64,000 nucleotides of DNA from Sphingomicrobium clamense (GCF_019264355.1 NZ_JAHVAH010000001.1:728001-792000); one strand, 5' to 3'; shown: positions 46,988 to 56,760, numbered from the stretch's first letter. Notes: generated by a model from the letters alone, not told the origin. Program-made: numbers and translations.

Positions 46988-47197
46988 CTATTTGAGCTTG
47001 CCGAGCAGATCCTTGAATTCGTCGGGGACGTCTTCACGAAGCGTTTCGTCATAAACCGTCTTGAGCGCGCGACCGAAATGATCGTCTTTCGAGCGCTTAC
47101 TCTGCTTTTCGGCGTTGCGCTCATGATTTTCCTTGCCTGCGGGCATGGTTCGACACTCACGTCCTTGTATTCCATCGCGTGGGTGCTCACGCGCCAT
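46988..47197 (-). CDS. nepR: anti-sigma factor NepR
   Basis: NepR holds sigma EcfG inactive until phosphorylated PhyR binds it. The 69-aa product ends with the family core FGRALKTVYDETLREDVPDEF and KDLLGKLK. I choose the ATG at 47197 because GGAG lies eight bases upstream; an ATG at 47146 giving 52 aa has no clear ribosome-binding site. The gene is divergent from phyR and leads the nepR-phyP unit. Confidence 0.88.
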   Translation of the reverse strand: MAREHPRDGIQGRECRTMPAGKENHERNAEKQSKRSKDDHFGRALKTVYDETLREDVPDEFKDLLGKLK

Positions 47198-47537
47198 AAG
47201 CAAAACTCCATACTCGCCGACAAGCTGGACAACTTCACCGTCCAAACCGGTGCGGCACAGCACCTATCGTGACCGCCAACGATCCGTCAACCAAGGCCTT
47301 ATGGTGAACATGTCCCCTTTCGGGAAGCATGGGTATTCCCCCGGGCCCCGACCGCTTTTTCGTCATTGCGGACGATGAGGGTGAAACCAAAGTCGCAATG
47401 CTTTGTTCCACACATTGAAACACGGAGCGGGAGCCTGTCGCTAAAACGTCACTCTTGACGCCATGCGGCCCCTTCTCCGACTTGCGCAACGAACGATACG
47501 GGTTCACAACGAGCGCCCGGTCGAACAGGAGTTATTT
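47198..47537. other. nepR/phyR divergent intergenic region
   Basis: This 340-bp stretch has no convincing gene. It holds an EcfG-like promoter facing nepR (listed separately) and an imperfect hairpin CGGGAA...TTCCCCCG near 47331-47343 in what would be the nepR leader. On the phyR side a TTGACG at 47455 could be a -35 element, but no good -10 is seen at the right spacing. Confidence 0.4.
47385..47409 (-). promoter_or_regulatory. EcfG-like promoter facing nepR
   Basis: On the minus strand GGAAC (47409-47405), 16 bases, then GGTT (47388-47385) differs from the EcfG consensus at one -10 base. Autoregulation of nepR by EcfG is usual in Alphaproteobacteria. It would give a leader of about 180 nt before the nepR ATG. 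Confidence 0.55.
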
Positions 47538-48332
47538 ATGTCGCTTGGAGACGATCTCGCCCCGCATCTTCCCTTCCTCCGCCGCTATGCGCGCGCGCTG
47601 ACGGGAAGCCAGAGCCACGGCGACAACTTCGTCCGCACCACGCTGGAGACCATCGTCGACAATCCGGAAGAATTTCCCAAGGACGTCGATCCGCGCCTCG
47701 GCCTCTACCGGACGTTCCACGCGATCTGGTCGACCGCCAATATCGAGGAAGACGTCGATCCGGCTGGCAATAACGAGGCGGAAAGCATCGCGCAGGCGCG
47801 CCTGTCGAAGATCACGCCGCTGTCGCGCCAGGCGCTGCTGCTGACCAGCCTCGAAGGCTTTTCGAACGAAGATACGGCCTATCTGATCGACGTGCCGAGC
47901 GACGACGTCGAAACGCTCGTCAACGAGGCGATGGGCGAGATCGAGCGCCAGACGCGCGCCGACGTGCTGATCATCGAGGACGAGCCGATCATCGCGATGG
48001 ATATCGAGACCATCGTGCGTGACCTTGGTCACAACGTCACCGGCGTTGCCGTCACGCGCGACGAAGCGGTTGCCCAGGCGCACAGCCAGACGCCGAGCCT
48101 CGTGCTTGCCGACATCCAGTTGGCAGACGACAGTTCGGGTATCGATGCGGTCAAGGACATCCTGCAGGACTTCAAGGTGCCGGTGATCTTCATCACCGCC
48201 TTCCCCGAGCGCCTGCTGACCGGCTCGCGGCCCGAACCGACCTTCCTGATCACCAAGCCGTTCCAGCGGGCGACCGTGAAAGCGGCGATCAGCCAGGCGC
48301 TGTTCTTCGACGCAGCGACCGTGCCGGCCTGA
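47538..48332 (+). CDS. phyR: general stress response regulator PhyR
   Basis: PhyR is the anti-anti-sigma factor of the general stress response: phosphorylation exposes its sigma-like N-terminal domain, which captures NepR and frees EcfG. The 264-aa protein has an EcfG-like domain (residues 1-140: HLPFLRRYARALTGSQ, LSRQALLLTSLEGFSNEDTAYL) and a receiver domain (ADVLIIEDEPIIAMDIE) with phosphoacceptor Asp192 and Lys240. AGGAG lies six bases before the ATG. It precedes ecfG by 140 bp on the same strand. Confidence 0.95.
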   Translation: MSLGDDLAPHLPFLRRYARALTGSQSHGDNFVRTTLETIVDNPEEFPKDVDPRLGLYRTFHAIWSTANIEEDVDPAGNNEAESIAQARLSKITPLSRQALLLTSLEGFSNEDTAYLIDVPSDDVETLVNEAMGEIERQTRADVLIIEDEPIIAMDIETIVRDLGHNVTGVAVTRDEAVAQAHSQTPSLVLADIQLADDSSGIDAVKDILQDFKVPVIFITAFPERLLTGSRPEPTFLITKPFQRATVKAAISQALFFDAATVPA

Positions 48333-48361
48333 CACGCAGCCGTAACAATCAGAGGGCAAGC

Positions 48362-48390
48362 TTGTAGGGCGCGTAGAAGAGTCCTACATT
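48362..48390 (+). promoter_or_regulatory. possible housekeeping promoter of ecfG
   Basis: TTGTAG (48362-48367), 17 bases and TACATT (48385-48390) form a moderate sigma-70-like pair, about 80 bp before the ecfG GTG. No GGAAC-N16-CGTT motif is present on this strand upstream of ecfG. Confidence 0.3.
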
Positions 48391-48472
48391 GGGAATGCGT
48401 TACGACCTCGGCGGTGCAGCCGTCGCACCCGGGGCAGCAATGGTGACGGTTGGGTGAATTGGGGGACGTTTC

Positions 48473-49105
48473 GTGGCAAAGGGCAGGAAGGACGAGCCAC
48501 CGGCAGAAAGCCGGCCGGATCCGGTGCCGCTGCCGGACGACGAGTTCAAGGACCAGCTCGCGCAGGTCATTCCCCATCTTCGCGCCTTCGGTCGTTCGCT
48601 TTCGGGCAATCGCGACATGGCCGACGATCTGGTGCAGGAAACGCTGCTCAAGGCGTGGGCCGCGCGCAAGCGCTTCCAGGCGGGCACCAACATGCGCGCC
48701 TGGACCTTCATCATCCTGCGCAACCTGTTTCTGAGCCAGATGCGCCGCGCCCGCTTCAAGGGCGAATGGGACGAAATCACCGCCGCGAAAATCCTGTCGG
48801 CTCCGGCCGAGCAGGACAAGCATGTCGATCTTGGCGATATGCAGCGCGCACTTCTCGAACTACCGCAGCCGCAACGTGAGGCGCTGATCCTCGTCGGTGC
48901 GGGTGGGTTTGCTTATGAAGAAGCCGCGCAAATCTGTGGTTGTGCCGTGGGCACGATCAAGAGCCGCGTCGCACGCGGGCGCGTCGCGCTCGAAAATCTC
49001 ATGCAGTCGGACCAGCTCCCCTCGCGTCGCCAGCACAAGACGAATCCCGAAAAATCGGCGCTCGAGGAAATCATGGGCGAAGTCGACGATCTCAGCCAGG
49101 ACTGA
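48473..49105 (+). CDS. ecfG: general stress sigma factor EcfG
   Basis: EcfG is the ECF15-type sigma factor of the alphaproteobacterial general stress response. The 210-aa protein has region 2 (IPHLRAFGRSLSGNRDMADDLVQETLLKAW, FQAGTNMRAWTF) and region 4 (LPQPQREALILVGAGGFAYEEAA, GTIKSRVARGRVAL), all close to EcfG. A ~20-residue charged N-terminal extension precedes region 2. GGGGGA lies seven bases before the GTG. With nepR, phyP and phyR it forms a complete stress-response module. Confidence 0.95.
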   Translation: MAKGRKDEPPAESRPDPVPLPDDEFKDQLAQVIPHLRAFGRSLSGNRDMADDLVQETLLKAWAARKRFQAGTNMRAWTFIILRNLFLSQMRRARFKGEWDEITAAKILSAPAEQDKHVDLGDMQRALLELPQPQREALILVGAGGFAYEEAAQICGCAVGTIKSRVARGRVALENLMQSDQLPSRRQHKTNPEKSALEEIMGEVDDLSQD

Positions 49106-49137
49106 GCGCCGAACGTCATCAAAATATCGGAATTTCG

Positions 49138-49332
49138 CTAGTTGAGGCGCTGAAGTAGCGCTTCGAACTGATCGTCATTGTCATTCGAGGAAGGTGCACC
49201 TTCTTCAAACGCGCGGCGCAAGGCAGCGACGATACCGGCATGGGCAGCAGGATACTCGACCTGGATGAGACGGCGATTACTGGTCACATCATCATTCTTA
49301 CTGCCCGCCTTCGAGGCGGGATTGTTGCTCAT
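49138..49332 (-). CDS. small NepR-like protein (hypothetical)
   Basis: The 64-aa product reads RRLIQVEYPAAHAGIVAALR, then RAFEEGAPSSNDNDDQFEAL and LQRLN. The closing I..ALRRAF....D.FEALLQRLN pattern resembles the NepR core (I..LR..Y....P..F..LL..L). The position 32 bp after ecfG in the stress locus favours this, but a sphingomonad-specific unrelated small protein is possible. The longer frame to 49452 overlaps glnE and is less likely. No strong ribosome-binding site is visible. Confidence 0.45.
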   Translation of the reverse strand: MSNNPASKAGSKNDDVTSNRRLIQVEYPAAHAGIVAALRRAFEEGAPSSNDNDDQFEALLQRLN

Positions 49333-49398
49333 TTGCTGGATAAACGGCCAAATGGCTGATGGGTTGCGAAACTGCCGACAAAATGCCGTAGTGACACG

Positions 49399-52077
49399 AT
49401 GAACCGCATCGGAGCCAATCGTCCGGAAGCGCTCGAAAGAGCGAAGGCGCATAGCCCCTTCCTGAGGCGGTTATGCGAGCAGCGTGAAAGCCTCGTGGCG
49501 ACCTTTTTAGAAGAGGGCAGTGAGGCCGCAATCAGCGAAGCGCTGGACGTGCGCGACGAGGACGTCGTGCGCGCGCTTCGCCGGCAGCGAGGCGGGCTTG
49601 CCCTGACGGTCGCGCTGGGAGACCTGGCGGGTGAATTGTCGCTCGAGGAAGTCACTCGGCATCTCTCCGACTTCGCCGACCGCGCCATCGACCAGGCGCT
49701 CGCCGCTGCCCTTTCGGAACGGTGCGAAGGGGCTGCGCTGCAAGGCATCTCGGTCATCTCGCTCGGCAAGCTTGGCAGCCGCGAGCTCAATTATTCCTCC
49801 GATGTCGATTTGATCCTCATCTATGATCCCGACCGACTGCCGGTGCGCGAGGGACGCGACGTGGCGGAAGAGGCGGTGCGGATCGGCCAGCGCTTCGTAA
49901 AGATCCTGCAGGAGCGCACCCCCGACGGCTATGTCGTGCGGGTGGACCTGCGCTTGCGCCCGGCGAGCGAAGTCACGCCCATCGTCTTGCCGGTCGATGC
50001 AGCAATTTCGCACTATGAGAGCCAGGCGATGGGCTGGGAGCGTGCCGCATTCATCCGTGCTCGTGTCGGGGGCGGGGATCCCGTGCTCGGCCAACGCTTC
50101 CTCGATGCGGTCCAACCCTTCGTGTGGCGCCGCGCGATCGACTTTGGCGCGGTTGAAGAGATTCGCGCCGTCGGCGCCCGCATCCGCGCCCATTACGCCG
50201 AAGGACAGCATTTCGGCCCGGGATACGACCTCAAGCGCGGGCGTGGCGGCATCCGCGAAGTCGAGTTCTACGTCCAGGCGCAGCAGCTGATCCATGGCGG
50301 ACGCGCGCCCGAATTGCGCGTTCCCGCGACGCTCGACGCGATCGCGGCGCTCAGTGTCGCCGGCCATTTCGACGAGACCACCGCGACCGTGCTCGCCGAC
50401 GCCTATCGCGACCTGCGCACCGCGGAACACCGCGTCCAGATGATCGACGATCGCCAGACCCACGATATTCCCGAGCAGGCCGAAGCGCTCGAACAAGTCG
50501 CGGCGCTCGCCGGGGCGTCGAGCGAGGCATGGCTTGGCTCGCTCGAGCCGCACACGGGTCGCGTCGGGGCGCTGTTTGACGATCTTGCGGGCGACGAACG
50601 CCGCCTGCCGCGTGACGCCGCCAAGCTGGAGCGGACGCTCGACAAGCTCGGCTTCGACGATGCCCGCTCCGCTGCCCGACTGATTGGCGAGTGGCGCACG
50701 GGACGCGCGCGCTCCCTGCGCTCGATGCCCGCCCGCCGCGCGTTCGAGGCGATGTTGCCGGGGCTGGTCGAGGCGATCGCCGAGGCGCCGCACCCCAACC
50801 ACGCACTCAACCGCTTCGCCGACCTCGTCGACCGGCTGCCTAGCGGCATCAACATTTATCGCCTCCTTGAGGCGCGGCCCGACCTGGCGCAGCAGCTCGC
50901 GCTCATCCTGAGCCTCGCACCCGCGCTGGCCGACCAGTTGGCGCGGCGACCGGTGCTGTTCGACGGGCTCGTCGACCGCTCGGCGCTCGGGTCGCCGGGG
51001 TCCGCCGCCGACATGGCCGAAGCCCTCACGGAAGAGATGGAGCCGCTCGATTATGACGTGGCGCTCGATCGCGCGCGCCGGTCGATCAACGAAAAGCGTT
51101 TCGGTGTTGGCGTCCAGCTCATCTCGGGCCGCGTCGATCCGCTCGAGGCGGCGCGGCGATATGCTGTCATCGCCGAAGGCGCGGTGCGCGCGCTTGCGGC
51201 GCGGACGGTGCGCGAATTCGAGCTGATCCGCGGGCGTTTTCCCGAGGGAGGGGGGCTGGTCATCCTCGGGCTCGGGCGGTTGGGCGGCGAGGCGCTGACC
51301 CACGCTTCGGACCTCGATATCATCTTCCTCTATGACGTCTTGTCCGAAGGCCGTTCCAACGGTGCGCGCCCGCTCGGTCCGGGCGACTATTACAACCGGC
51401 TCGCCAATCGCGTGTCCGCCGCCCTGTCGGTGCCGACCGCGGCAGGGCCGCTCTACGAGGTCGACACGCGCCTTCGCCCCGAAGGAAAGAATGGCCCGCT
51501 GGCTGTCTCGATCGACGCCTTTCTCGACTATCAGCGCAACGATGCCTGGACGTGGGAGCATATGGCGATGGCACGCGCGCGGGTCGTCTATGGCGACCCC
51601 AAATCGGCAGCAACCGTGATGGACGGGCTGCACGACATCCTGACTGCCGAGCGCGATGGCGAGGACACGCTCGAGGCGGTGCGCGCGATGCGGCGCCAGA
51701 TGCGCGAGCACAAACCACCCAAGGGGCCACACGATCTCAAACTGTCCGAGGGCGGGCTGGTGGACCTCGAATTCGGGGTGCACGCGCGGCAACTGCTTGC
51801 GGGCGACCATTTCCACCCGGACCTCAACAAGGCTGTCGACGCCCTGGTAGGAGCGGGGCTCGCACCCGATACGCTGGTCGAAGACCATAGGCTGCTGACC
51901 CGCGCGCTGGTGGCGATGCGGCTGGTCGCGCCCGATGACGGCCAACCTTCGCGCGCCGCGCGGGGTTGGCTGGCCAAGGAGTTGAACAAGCAGGACTGGG
52001 ATAGCCTCCTTGCGGCCTTGGACGCGGCACGGCAAAGGGTGGCCGAGTTTTGGCAATCGACCGGAGAGACGACATGA
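49399..52077 (+). CDS. glnE: glutamine synthetase adenylyltransferase/deadenylase
   Basis: GlnE adds and removes AMP on glutamine synthetase in response to PII and glutamine. The 892-aa protein has two nucleotidyltransferase domains: GSRELNYSSDVDLILIYD (deadenylase half) and LGGEALTHASDLDIIFLYD (adenylylase half), each followed by its GlnD-PII-uridylyltransferase-like domain (YDLKRGRGGIREVEFYVQ and HDLKLSEGGLVDLEF). It is a little shorter than E. coli GlnE (946 aa). The stop overlaps the bcp start. Confidence 0.95.
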   Translation: MNRIGANRPEALERAKAHSPFLRRLCEQRESLVATFLEEGSEAAISEALDVRDEDVVRALRRQRGGLALTVALGDLAGELSLEEVTRHLSDFADRAIDQALAAALSERCEGAALQGISVISLGKLGSRELNYSSDVDLILIYDPDRLPVREGRDVAEEAVRIGQRFVKILQERTPDGYVVRVDLRLRPASEVTPIVLPVDAAISHYESQAMGWERAAFIRARVGGGDPVLGQRFLDAVQPFVWRRAIDFGAVEEIRAVGARIRAHYAEGQHFGPGYDLKRGRGGIREVEFYVQAQQLIHGGRAPELRVPATLDAIAALSVAGHFDETTATVLADAYRDLRTAEHRVQMIDDRQTHDIPEQAEALEQVAALAGASSEAWLGSLEPHTGRVGALFDDLAGDERRLPRDAAKLERTLDKLGFDDARSAARLIGEWRTGRARSLRSMPARRAFEAMLPGLVEAIAEAPHPNHALNRFADLVDRLPSGINIYRLLEARPDLAQQLALILSLAPALADQLARRPVLFDGLVDRSALGSPGSAADMAEALTEEMEPLDYDVALDRARRSINEKRFGVGVQLISGRVDPLEAARRYAVIAEGAVRALAARTVREFELIRGRFPEGGGLVILGLGRLGGEALTHASDLDIIFLYDVLSEGRSNGARPLGPGDYYNRLANRVSAALSVPTAAGPLYEVDTRLRPEGKNGPLAVSIDAFLDYQRNDAWTWEHMAMARARVVYGDPKSAATVMDGLHDILTAERDGEDTLEAVRAMRRQMREHKPPKGPHDLKLSEGGLVDLEFGVHARQLLAGDHFHPDLNKAVDALVGAGLAPDTLVEDHRLLTRALVAMRLVAPDDGQPSRAARGWLAKELNKQDWDSLLAALDAARQRVAEFWQSTGETT

Positions 52078-52532
52078 TGGGAGTGGGCGACAAGGTACCG
52101 AGCCTCAAGGTGGAGCCGGTTGGGGGCGAGCCGCTCGACCTCGGTGCGCCGGGACGCACGACGGTGCTGTTCTTCTACCCCAAAGACATGACGCCGGGCT
52201 GCACCACCGAATCGATCGATTTCACAGGCCTCAAGGGCGAGTTCGAGAAAGCGGGTGCACAGGTCATCGGCGTGTCACGCGACAGCGAGGCGCGGCACGA
52301 GAAATTCATCGCCAAGCATGACCTCACCGTGCCGCTCATCTCCGACGAGGATGGCGCGGTCAGCGACGCGTTCGGGACGTGGGGCCTCAAGAAATTCATG
52401 GGCCGAGAATTCATGGGCATGATCCGCTCGACCTTCGTCATCGGCGCGGACGGCACGATCAAGGCCGCCTGGCCCAAGGTGCGCGTGAAAAATCACGCCG
52501 CCGAAGTGCTCGAGGCGGTGAAGGGGCTGTGA
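52074..52532 (+). CDS. bcp: thioredoxin-dependent peroxiredoxin Bcp
   Basis: Bcp reduces hydroperoxides at the expense of thioredoxin. The 152-aa protein has VLFFYPKDMTPGCTTESIDF with the peroxidatic Cys43 and no second cysteine, so it is a 1-Cys type. I use the first of two ATGs in ATGATG (52074), seven bases after GGAG and overlapping the glnE stop. Its stop overlaps the next gene (GTGA). Confidence 0.92.
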   Translation: MMGVGDKVPSLKVEPVGGEPLDLGAPGRTTVLFFYPKDMTPGCTTESIDFTGLKGEFEKAGAQVIGVSRDSEARHEKFIAKHDLTVPLISDEDGAVSDAFGTWGLKKFMGREFMGMIRSTFVIGADGTIKAAWPKVRVKNHAAEVLEAVKGL

Positions 52533-53386
52533 CCCGCAAGGTCGGGCTGGTCGGTGTCGGCACGCTGGGCGATCCGGTCGCGCGTCATCTGGTCGCGGCG
52601 GGGCATGACCTGACGCTCTACAATCGCACGCGCGCCAAGGCCGAGGCGGTCGAAGGCGCGCGCGTCGCCGACGATGCGGCGAGCCTGATTGCGGAGTGCG
52701 ATGTCATCTTCCTCGTGCTGGCGACCGAGGAGCAGTCCGACGAGGTGCTTGGCAGCGCTTCGGACCTGTCGGGCAAGACGATCGTGCAGCTGGCGACAAC
52801 GTCGCCCGACTATAGCGAGGGGCTGCAGACGCGCATCTCGGAGGCGGCCGGCGTCTATGTCGAAGCGCCGATTTCGGGCAGCCGCGTGCCCGCCGAGCGC
52901 GGCGAATTGGTGGCGATGCTTGCCGGTGAACCGCAAGCGAAGGCGTCGGTGCGCGACCTGTTCGAACCGTTCACGGCCAAGCTGATCGACTGCGGCGCGG
53001 TGCCCAAGGGGATCGCGATGAAGCTGGCGTCCAATGTCATGCTCGGCCCGCTCATGCTCGGCATCGTCGAATCGATGGCCTTCGCCAAACGGGCAGGGCT
53101 CGATCTCGAGACCTTCGGCGCGCTTTTGAAGAACAGCCAGATGGCAAGCCCGATTCTGGGCGTGAAGGTCGACAAGATCCTGTCGGGCGACTGGAGCCCG
53201 CAGGCGCAGATGGACAATGTCATCACCAGTGGCGGCGATGCGGTGAAGCTGGCGCACCGGCTGGGCATGGAGGGCACATTGCTCGAACATGCGCTGGTCC
53301 ACGTCGAGAAGGCCTGCGCCGCGGGGCTCGACAAGGAAGACGTCGCCGCGGTGTTCAAATTGCTGGCGGACGAGCCAAAAGCCTAG
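52529..53386 (+). CDS. 3-hydroxyisobutyrate-dehydrogenase-family reductase
   Basis: The 285-aa protein is a beta-hydroxyacid dehydrogenase: Rossmann loop [26 protein letters not shown] [19 protein letters not shown], and the catalytic lysine in [12 protein letters not shown]. Members reduce succinic or malonic semialdehyde, glyoxylate or oxidise 3-hydroxyisobutyrate; the substrate cannot be read here. The GTG start overlaps bcp, suggesting a shared transcript. Confidence 0.85.
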   Translation: MTRKVGLVGVGTLGDPVARHLVAAGHDLTLYNRTRAKAEAVEGARVADDAASLIAECDVIFLVLATEEQSDEVLGSASDLSGKTIVQLATTSPDYSEGLQTRISEAAGVYVEAPISGSRVPAERGELVAMLAGEPQAKASVRDLFEPFTAKLIDCGAVPKGIAMKLASNVMLGPLMLGIVESMAFAKRAGLDLETFGALLKNSQMASPILGVKVDKILSGDWSPQAQMDNVITSGGDAVKLAHRLGMEGTLLEHALVHVEKACAAGLDKEDVAAVFKLLADEPKA

Positions 53387-53447
53387 TTGGCAGGCGCGCT
53401 CGGCCTATGCTAGCGCGCTCCCCAATCTTAGTAGCGAGGACGGACAC

Positions 53448-54227
53448 GTGGCCGAATTCACCCTGCCCAAGAACAGCAAGATCAAGAAGGGCACGGAGCA
53501 CCCTGCCGAAAGCGGCGGGCGCCTGAAAAAATTCAAGATCTATCGCTACGACCCCGATACGGGCGCCAACCCGCGCTACGACACGTATACGATCGACCTC
53601 GACGATTGCGGGCCGATGGTCCTCGACGCGATCATCAAGATCAAGAACGAGATCGACCCGACGCTGACCTTCCGTCGTTCGTGTCGCGAAGGCATTTGCG
53701 GCAGCTGTTCGATGAACATGGACGGCAAGAACGGGCTCGCCTGCACCACTGCGATCGAGGATATGAAGGGCACGGTCCGCATCACGCCGCTGCCACACAT
53801 GGAAGTGGTCAAGGACCTGGTCCCCGATTTCACCCACTTCTACGCGCAATATGCCTCGATCGAGCCGTGGATGAAGACCGAAACGCCCGAGCCTTCGGGC
53901 AAGGAGCGCAAGCAGGCACCTGAAGACCGCGCCAAGCTGGACGGGCTCTACGAGTGCATCCTGTGCGCCTGCTGCTCGACCTCGTGCCCGAGCTATTGGT
54001 GGAACTCGGACCGCTTCCTTGGCCCGGCAATTCTGCTGCAGGCCTATCGTTGGCTCGCCGACAGCCGTGACGAAGCGACGGGCGAGCGGCTCGACCAGCT
54101 CGAGGATCCGTATCGCCTCTATCGCTGCCACACGATCATGAACTGCGCGAACGTGTGCCCGAAGGGCTTGAACCCCGCCAAGGCGATCGCCGAAACCAAG
54201 AAGATGATCGCCGAGCGCGCCGCTTAA
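53448..54227 (+). CDS. sdhB: succinate dehydrogenase iron-sulfur subunit
   Basis: SdhB carries electrons from the flavoprotein to quinone in complex II. The 259-aa protein has the [2Fe-2S] ligands in [22 protein letters not shown], then [16 protein letters not shown] and [17 protein letters not shown] for the [4Fe-4S] and [3Fe-4S] clusters. The GTG has AGGA seven bases upstream. sdhA, sdhC and sdhD are not adjacent in this window. Its stop overlaps that of the convergent flippase gene by sharing TTAA. Confidence 0.95.
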   Translation: MAEFTLPKNSKIKKGTEHPAESGGRLKKFKIYRYDPDTGANPRYDTYTIDLDDCGPMVLDAIIKIKNEIDPTLTFRRSCREGICGSCSMNMDGKNGLACTTAIEDMKGTVRITPLPHMEVVKDLVPDFTHFYAQYASIEPWMKTETPEPSGKERKQAPEDRAKLDGLYECILCACCSTSCPSYWWNSDRFLGPAILLQAYRWLADSRDEATGERLDQLEDPYRLYRCHTIMNCANVCPKGLNPAKAIAETKKMIAERAA

Positions 54228-55519
54228 GCGCTTTTCGACCTCAGAATCAGTGACGTTGCGAGGGCCGCGAGCGCGGTCGCCGCGACCGCCTGCCCGATCA
54301 TCACGTAGCCTGCCCCGTCGAGATCGTAGGTGCGCATCGCCCAGACCATCGCCGGAATGGCGAGCAACCCGGTGCCTGCGCTAATGGCAAGGCTGGTGCC
54401 GGGATGGCTCAACGCAGCCAGCGCGGCGGCGAGCCCGGGCTGCGCCATGGCAAGCGCGCGGGCGATGGCGACGAGCGCGAGGATTCCTCCCGCTGCCGCG
54501 AATTCGGGTCCCCCGAAGATCGCCATGACCGTGTCGCCCGAAACAAGGAAGATGGCGGCGATAAGCAGGCCGAAGCCAATGGCGTAGGCGGTGCCCTTGG
54601 CGAGCATCACCTTGAGCTCGGCCCAGCGCTTGCGAGACGCGAGATCGCTGATGACTTCGAAGCCTGACTGGCCGATCAGGATGGCAGGCTGGAGCAGCGC
54701 ATTGGTCGCGCGCGCCGCCAGCGTGAACAGGCCCGCCGCCGCCGGACCCAGCACCGCGCCAACGAGCAGCGGGATGGCGAGTGGAGTGACGTTGACCAGC
54801 GTGTAGTCTGCGTTGGAGACGAAGGCGTAGCGGCCGATGCCGGGGAAGCGCTGTAGCGTCTCCCTGAACCGCCCCAGCCCCGGCCAGCCCGCGCCCTCGC
54901 GGTGCAGCAGCCAGAGCGCCAGCGCCCACAGGCTGACACCTTCGAAAACGGCCGCCGCCATCCACGCGATCAGGAAACCGGGCAGGCCGAGCCCGAGCCA
55001 GACCACGACCAGCGTACCGATTAGCCGCGTGACTGGCATCACAGCGGCGTGAATGCCGAGCCAGGTGAACTTGCGATAGAGCTGGAGCAGCCCGAAGGGC
55101 GTCTGCCGCGCCGCCATCAGAATGGTGAAGGCGTAGAAGGGAGCCCACGCTTCGGCCTCCGCGCCCCAGCCGCCCGCGCGCGCCGCGTAGGGAAGGAAGA
55201 AGAAGGCGATCAGTATCGCGACCAATGCCAGCACTGCCTCGATGCTGGCGGTAAAGCGAAAGACCGAGCGCAGCCCCGCCATGTCGCCCTCGCGCAGCGG
55301 CCGCTGCCCGTACCGAACGAGCGTCTGCCAGCCCGAAAAGGCGACCGTACCGCCCAGAAACTGGATCACCCCGTGCATGAGCGCGAGGACGCCGAACCCC
55401 GCAGGCCCCAGCTCGCGCGCGGCGATGGCGAGATAGACGACCGACAGCACCGCGCCGACCGCTTTGCCCGACAGCAGTTTGGAGAAATTCAGTCCTGCCC
55501 GCTTGAGGCTCTCGCTCAC
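54224..55519 (-). CDS. polysaccharide flippase (MATE/Wzx-like)
   Basis: The 431-aa protein has about twelve hydrophobic helices and begins [43 protein letters not shown], the pattern of Wzx/oligosaccharide-lipid flippases. It probably moves a lipid-linked glycan across the inner membrane. The GTG start overlaps the stop of the glycerophosphotransferase gene (GTGA), so the two form a cell-surface polysaccharide pair. Confidence 0.85.
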   Translation of the reverse strand: MSESLKRAGLNFSKLLSGKAVGAVLSVVYLAIAARELGPAGFGVLALMHGVIQFLGGTVAFSGWQTLVRYGQRPLREGDMAGLRSVFRFTASIEAVLALVAILIAFFFLPYAARAGGWGAEAEAWAPFYAFTILMAARQTPFGLLQLYRKFTWLGIHAAVMPVTRLIGTLVVVWLGLGLPGFLIAWMAAAVFEGVSLWALALWLLHREGAGWPGLGRFRETLQRFPGIGRYAFVSNADYTLVNVTPLAIPLLVGAVLGPAAAGLFTLAARATNALLQPAILIGQSGFEVISDLASRKRWAELKVMLAKGTAYAIGFGLLIAAIFLVSGDTVMAIFGGPEFAAAGGILALVAIARALAMAQPGLAAALAALSHPGTSLAISAGTGLLAIPAMVWAMRTYDLDGAGYVMIGQAVAATALAALATSLILRSKSA

Positions 55520-56685
55520 GCGGCGCGTTCCGCCCGCACTTCCTTGGCCTCGAACCTGGAGAGGATGGCGTCGGCGGCGCGCTTGGCGGCGCTTTCGTGC
55601 GTCACGTCGAAGGTGCGCGCGAAAAGATATTCTTGCGCGGCGCGATACTGGTCGTGGCTCGCCACCGCATGGTCGATCGCGGCGATGATGTCGTCGCCCG
55701 GCTGGACCAGCGGCCCGGCCTGCCAGTGGCGGAAGTTGACGTCGTCGGTGCGCCCCACGCCGTGCGCGTCGGCGAACAGGGCCGGGCGCGGATGGCGCAG
55801 GAATTCGTACACCTGGCTCGACACGTCGCCCAGATAGATGTCGCAATGGGTCGTGTAGCTCATGTCGAACAGATGCGGCCCGCCGAAATCGGCGTGGACG
55901 TTAGGCGCGTTCAAAAGCTCGGCACGGGGCCTGCGCACGCGGCTCAGCGTGAATTTCTCGAGGCTCGCCTGGATCGGCCGCTGGAACAGCATCGCATGCG
56001 GCGCGAAAATCAGGTTGTAACGCCCATCCTTCACGATCGCTTCGAGGATCGCATTGCCCATCTCGTACCAGCTCGAGAGCAAAGGCGAGGGGTGGGGGTT
56101 GTAGAGGATGGTCGGCTTCGACGGATCGGCGAACTTCATCTCGGGCCGCGGCGGATCGGGCAAGTCGAACTTGACGTAGCCGGTGGTCGCCATCCGGTCG
56201 CCCGGCACGCCGGCCTCGAGGTAGCGCTCCTTGATCTTGGGACCCGCGAGCAGCGACAGGTCGAACCCGCGGCTGTCGGGCGAAAAGCCGATCGCGCGGT
56301 CGCCCGCGCCGTGGCGCGCGTGAACGATCTTGAGGTTGGACACCCCGTTCTTCTTGCGGATGCGCAGCGACGTCTTCTCGGTCACGACGAGGATGTCGAG
56401 GCTCTCGAACCAGTCGTAATTGCGTCCCAGCACCGCCAACCGGCGCGAGGGCCAGAGTTTGTCGGCCACCGCATTGAGCGGGCCGAGACGCGAGCCCTTG
56501 AGCCGGCGCGAGGCGATCTTCATGCCGTAGAGCGCGGCAATGCGATCCATCTCCGCCTTGATCGCGCTATTGCTGTGGGCAAGCTTCACCTGGTGCCCGC
56601 CGCGCCGGATCAGTTCGAGCGCGATGGGCAGCGAGTGGGCGACCTGATGAGGCTGGTCGTGATTGAACAGGAATCCGATACGCAC
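55516..56685 (-). CDS. CDP-glycerol-type glycerophosphotransferase-like protein
   Basis: The 389-aa GT-B-like protein starts MRIGFLFNHDQPHQVAHSLP and has ILYNPHPSPLLSSW and CDIYLGDVSSQVYEFLRHPRPALFAD near the C terminus. The GDVSSQVYEF motif is that of teichoic-acid-type glycerophosphotransferases. In Gram-negatives such proteins modify capsules or lipopolysaccharide. The acceptor is unknown. Encoded just before a flippase on the same strand. Confidence 0.75.
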   Translation of the reverse strand: MRIGFLFNHDQPHQVAHSLPIALELIRRGGHQVKLAHSNSAIKAEMDRIAALYGMKIASRRLKGSRLGPLNAVADKLWPSRRLAVLGRNYDWFESLDILVVTEKTSLRIRKKNGVSNLKIVHARHGAGDRAIGFSPDSRGFDLSLLAGPKIKERYLEAGVPGDRMATTGYVKFDLPDPPRPEMKFADPSKPTILYNPHPSPLLSSWYEMGNAILEAIVKDGRYNLIFAPHAMLFQRPIQASLEKFTLSRVRRPRAELLNAPNVHADFGGPHLFDMSYTTHCDIYLGDVSSQVYEFLRHPRPALFADAHGVGRTDDVNFRHWQAGPLVQPGDDIIAAIDHAVASHDQYRAAQEYLFARTFDVTHESAAKRAADAILSRFEAKEVRAERAA

Positions 56686-56760
56686 AGGCCCAGTCCCTCT
56701 CTAGCCCGCCCCCCTACCGATTGCATGCGGCAACCGATTTCTCCTAAGGCACAGTTTCCC

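Noticed and set aside
49507-52056. 849-aa open frame on the minus strand
   Set aside because: It is the exact antisense of glnE, whose two nucleotidyltransferase domains are intact; the minus translation is His/Arg/Asp-rich with no recognisable domain, as expected of GC-rich shadow frames.
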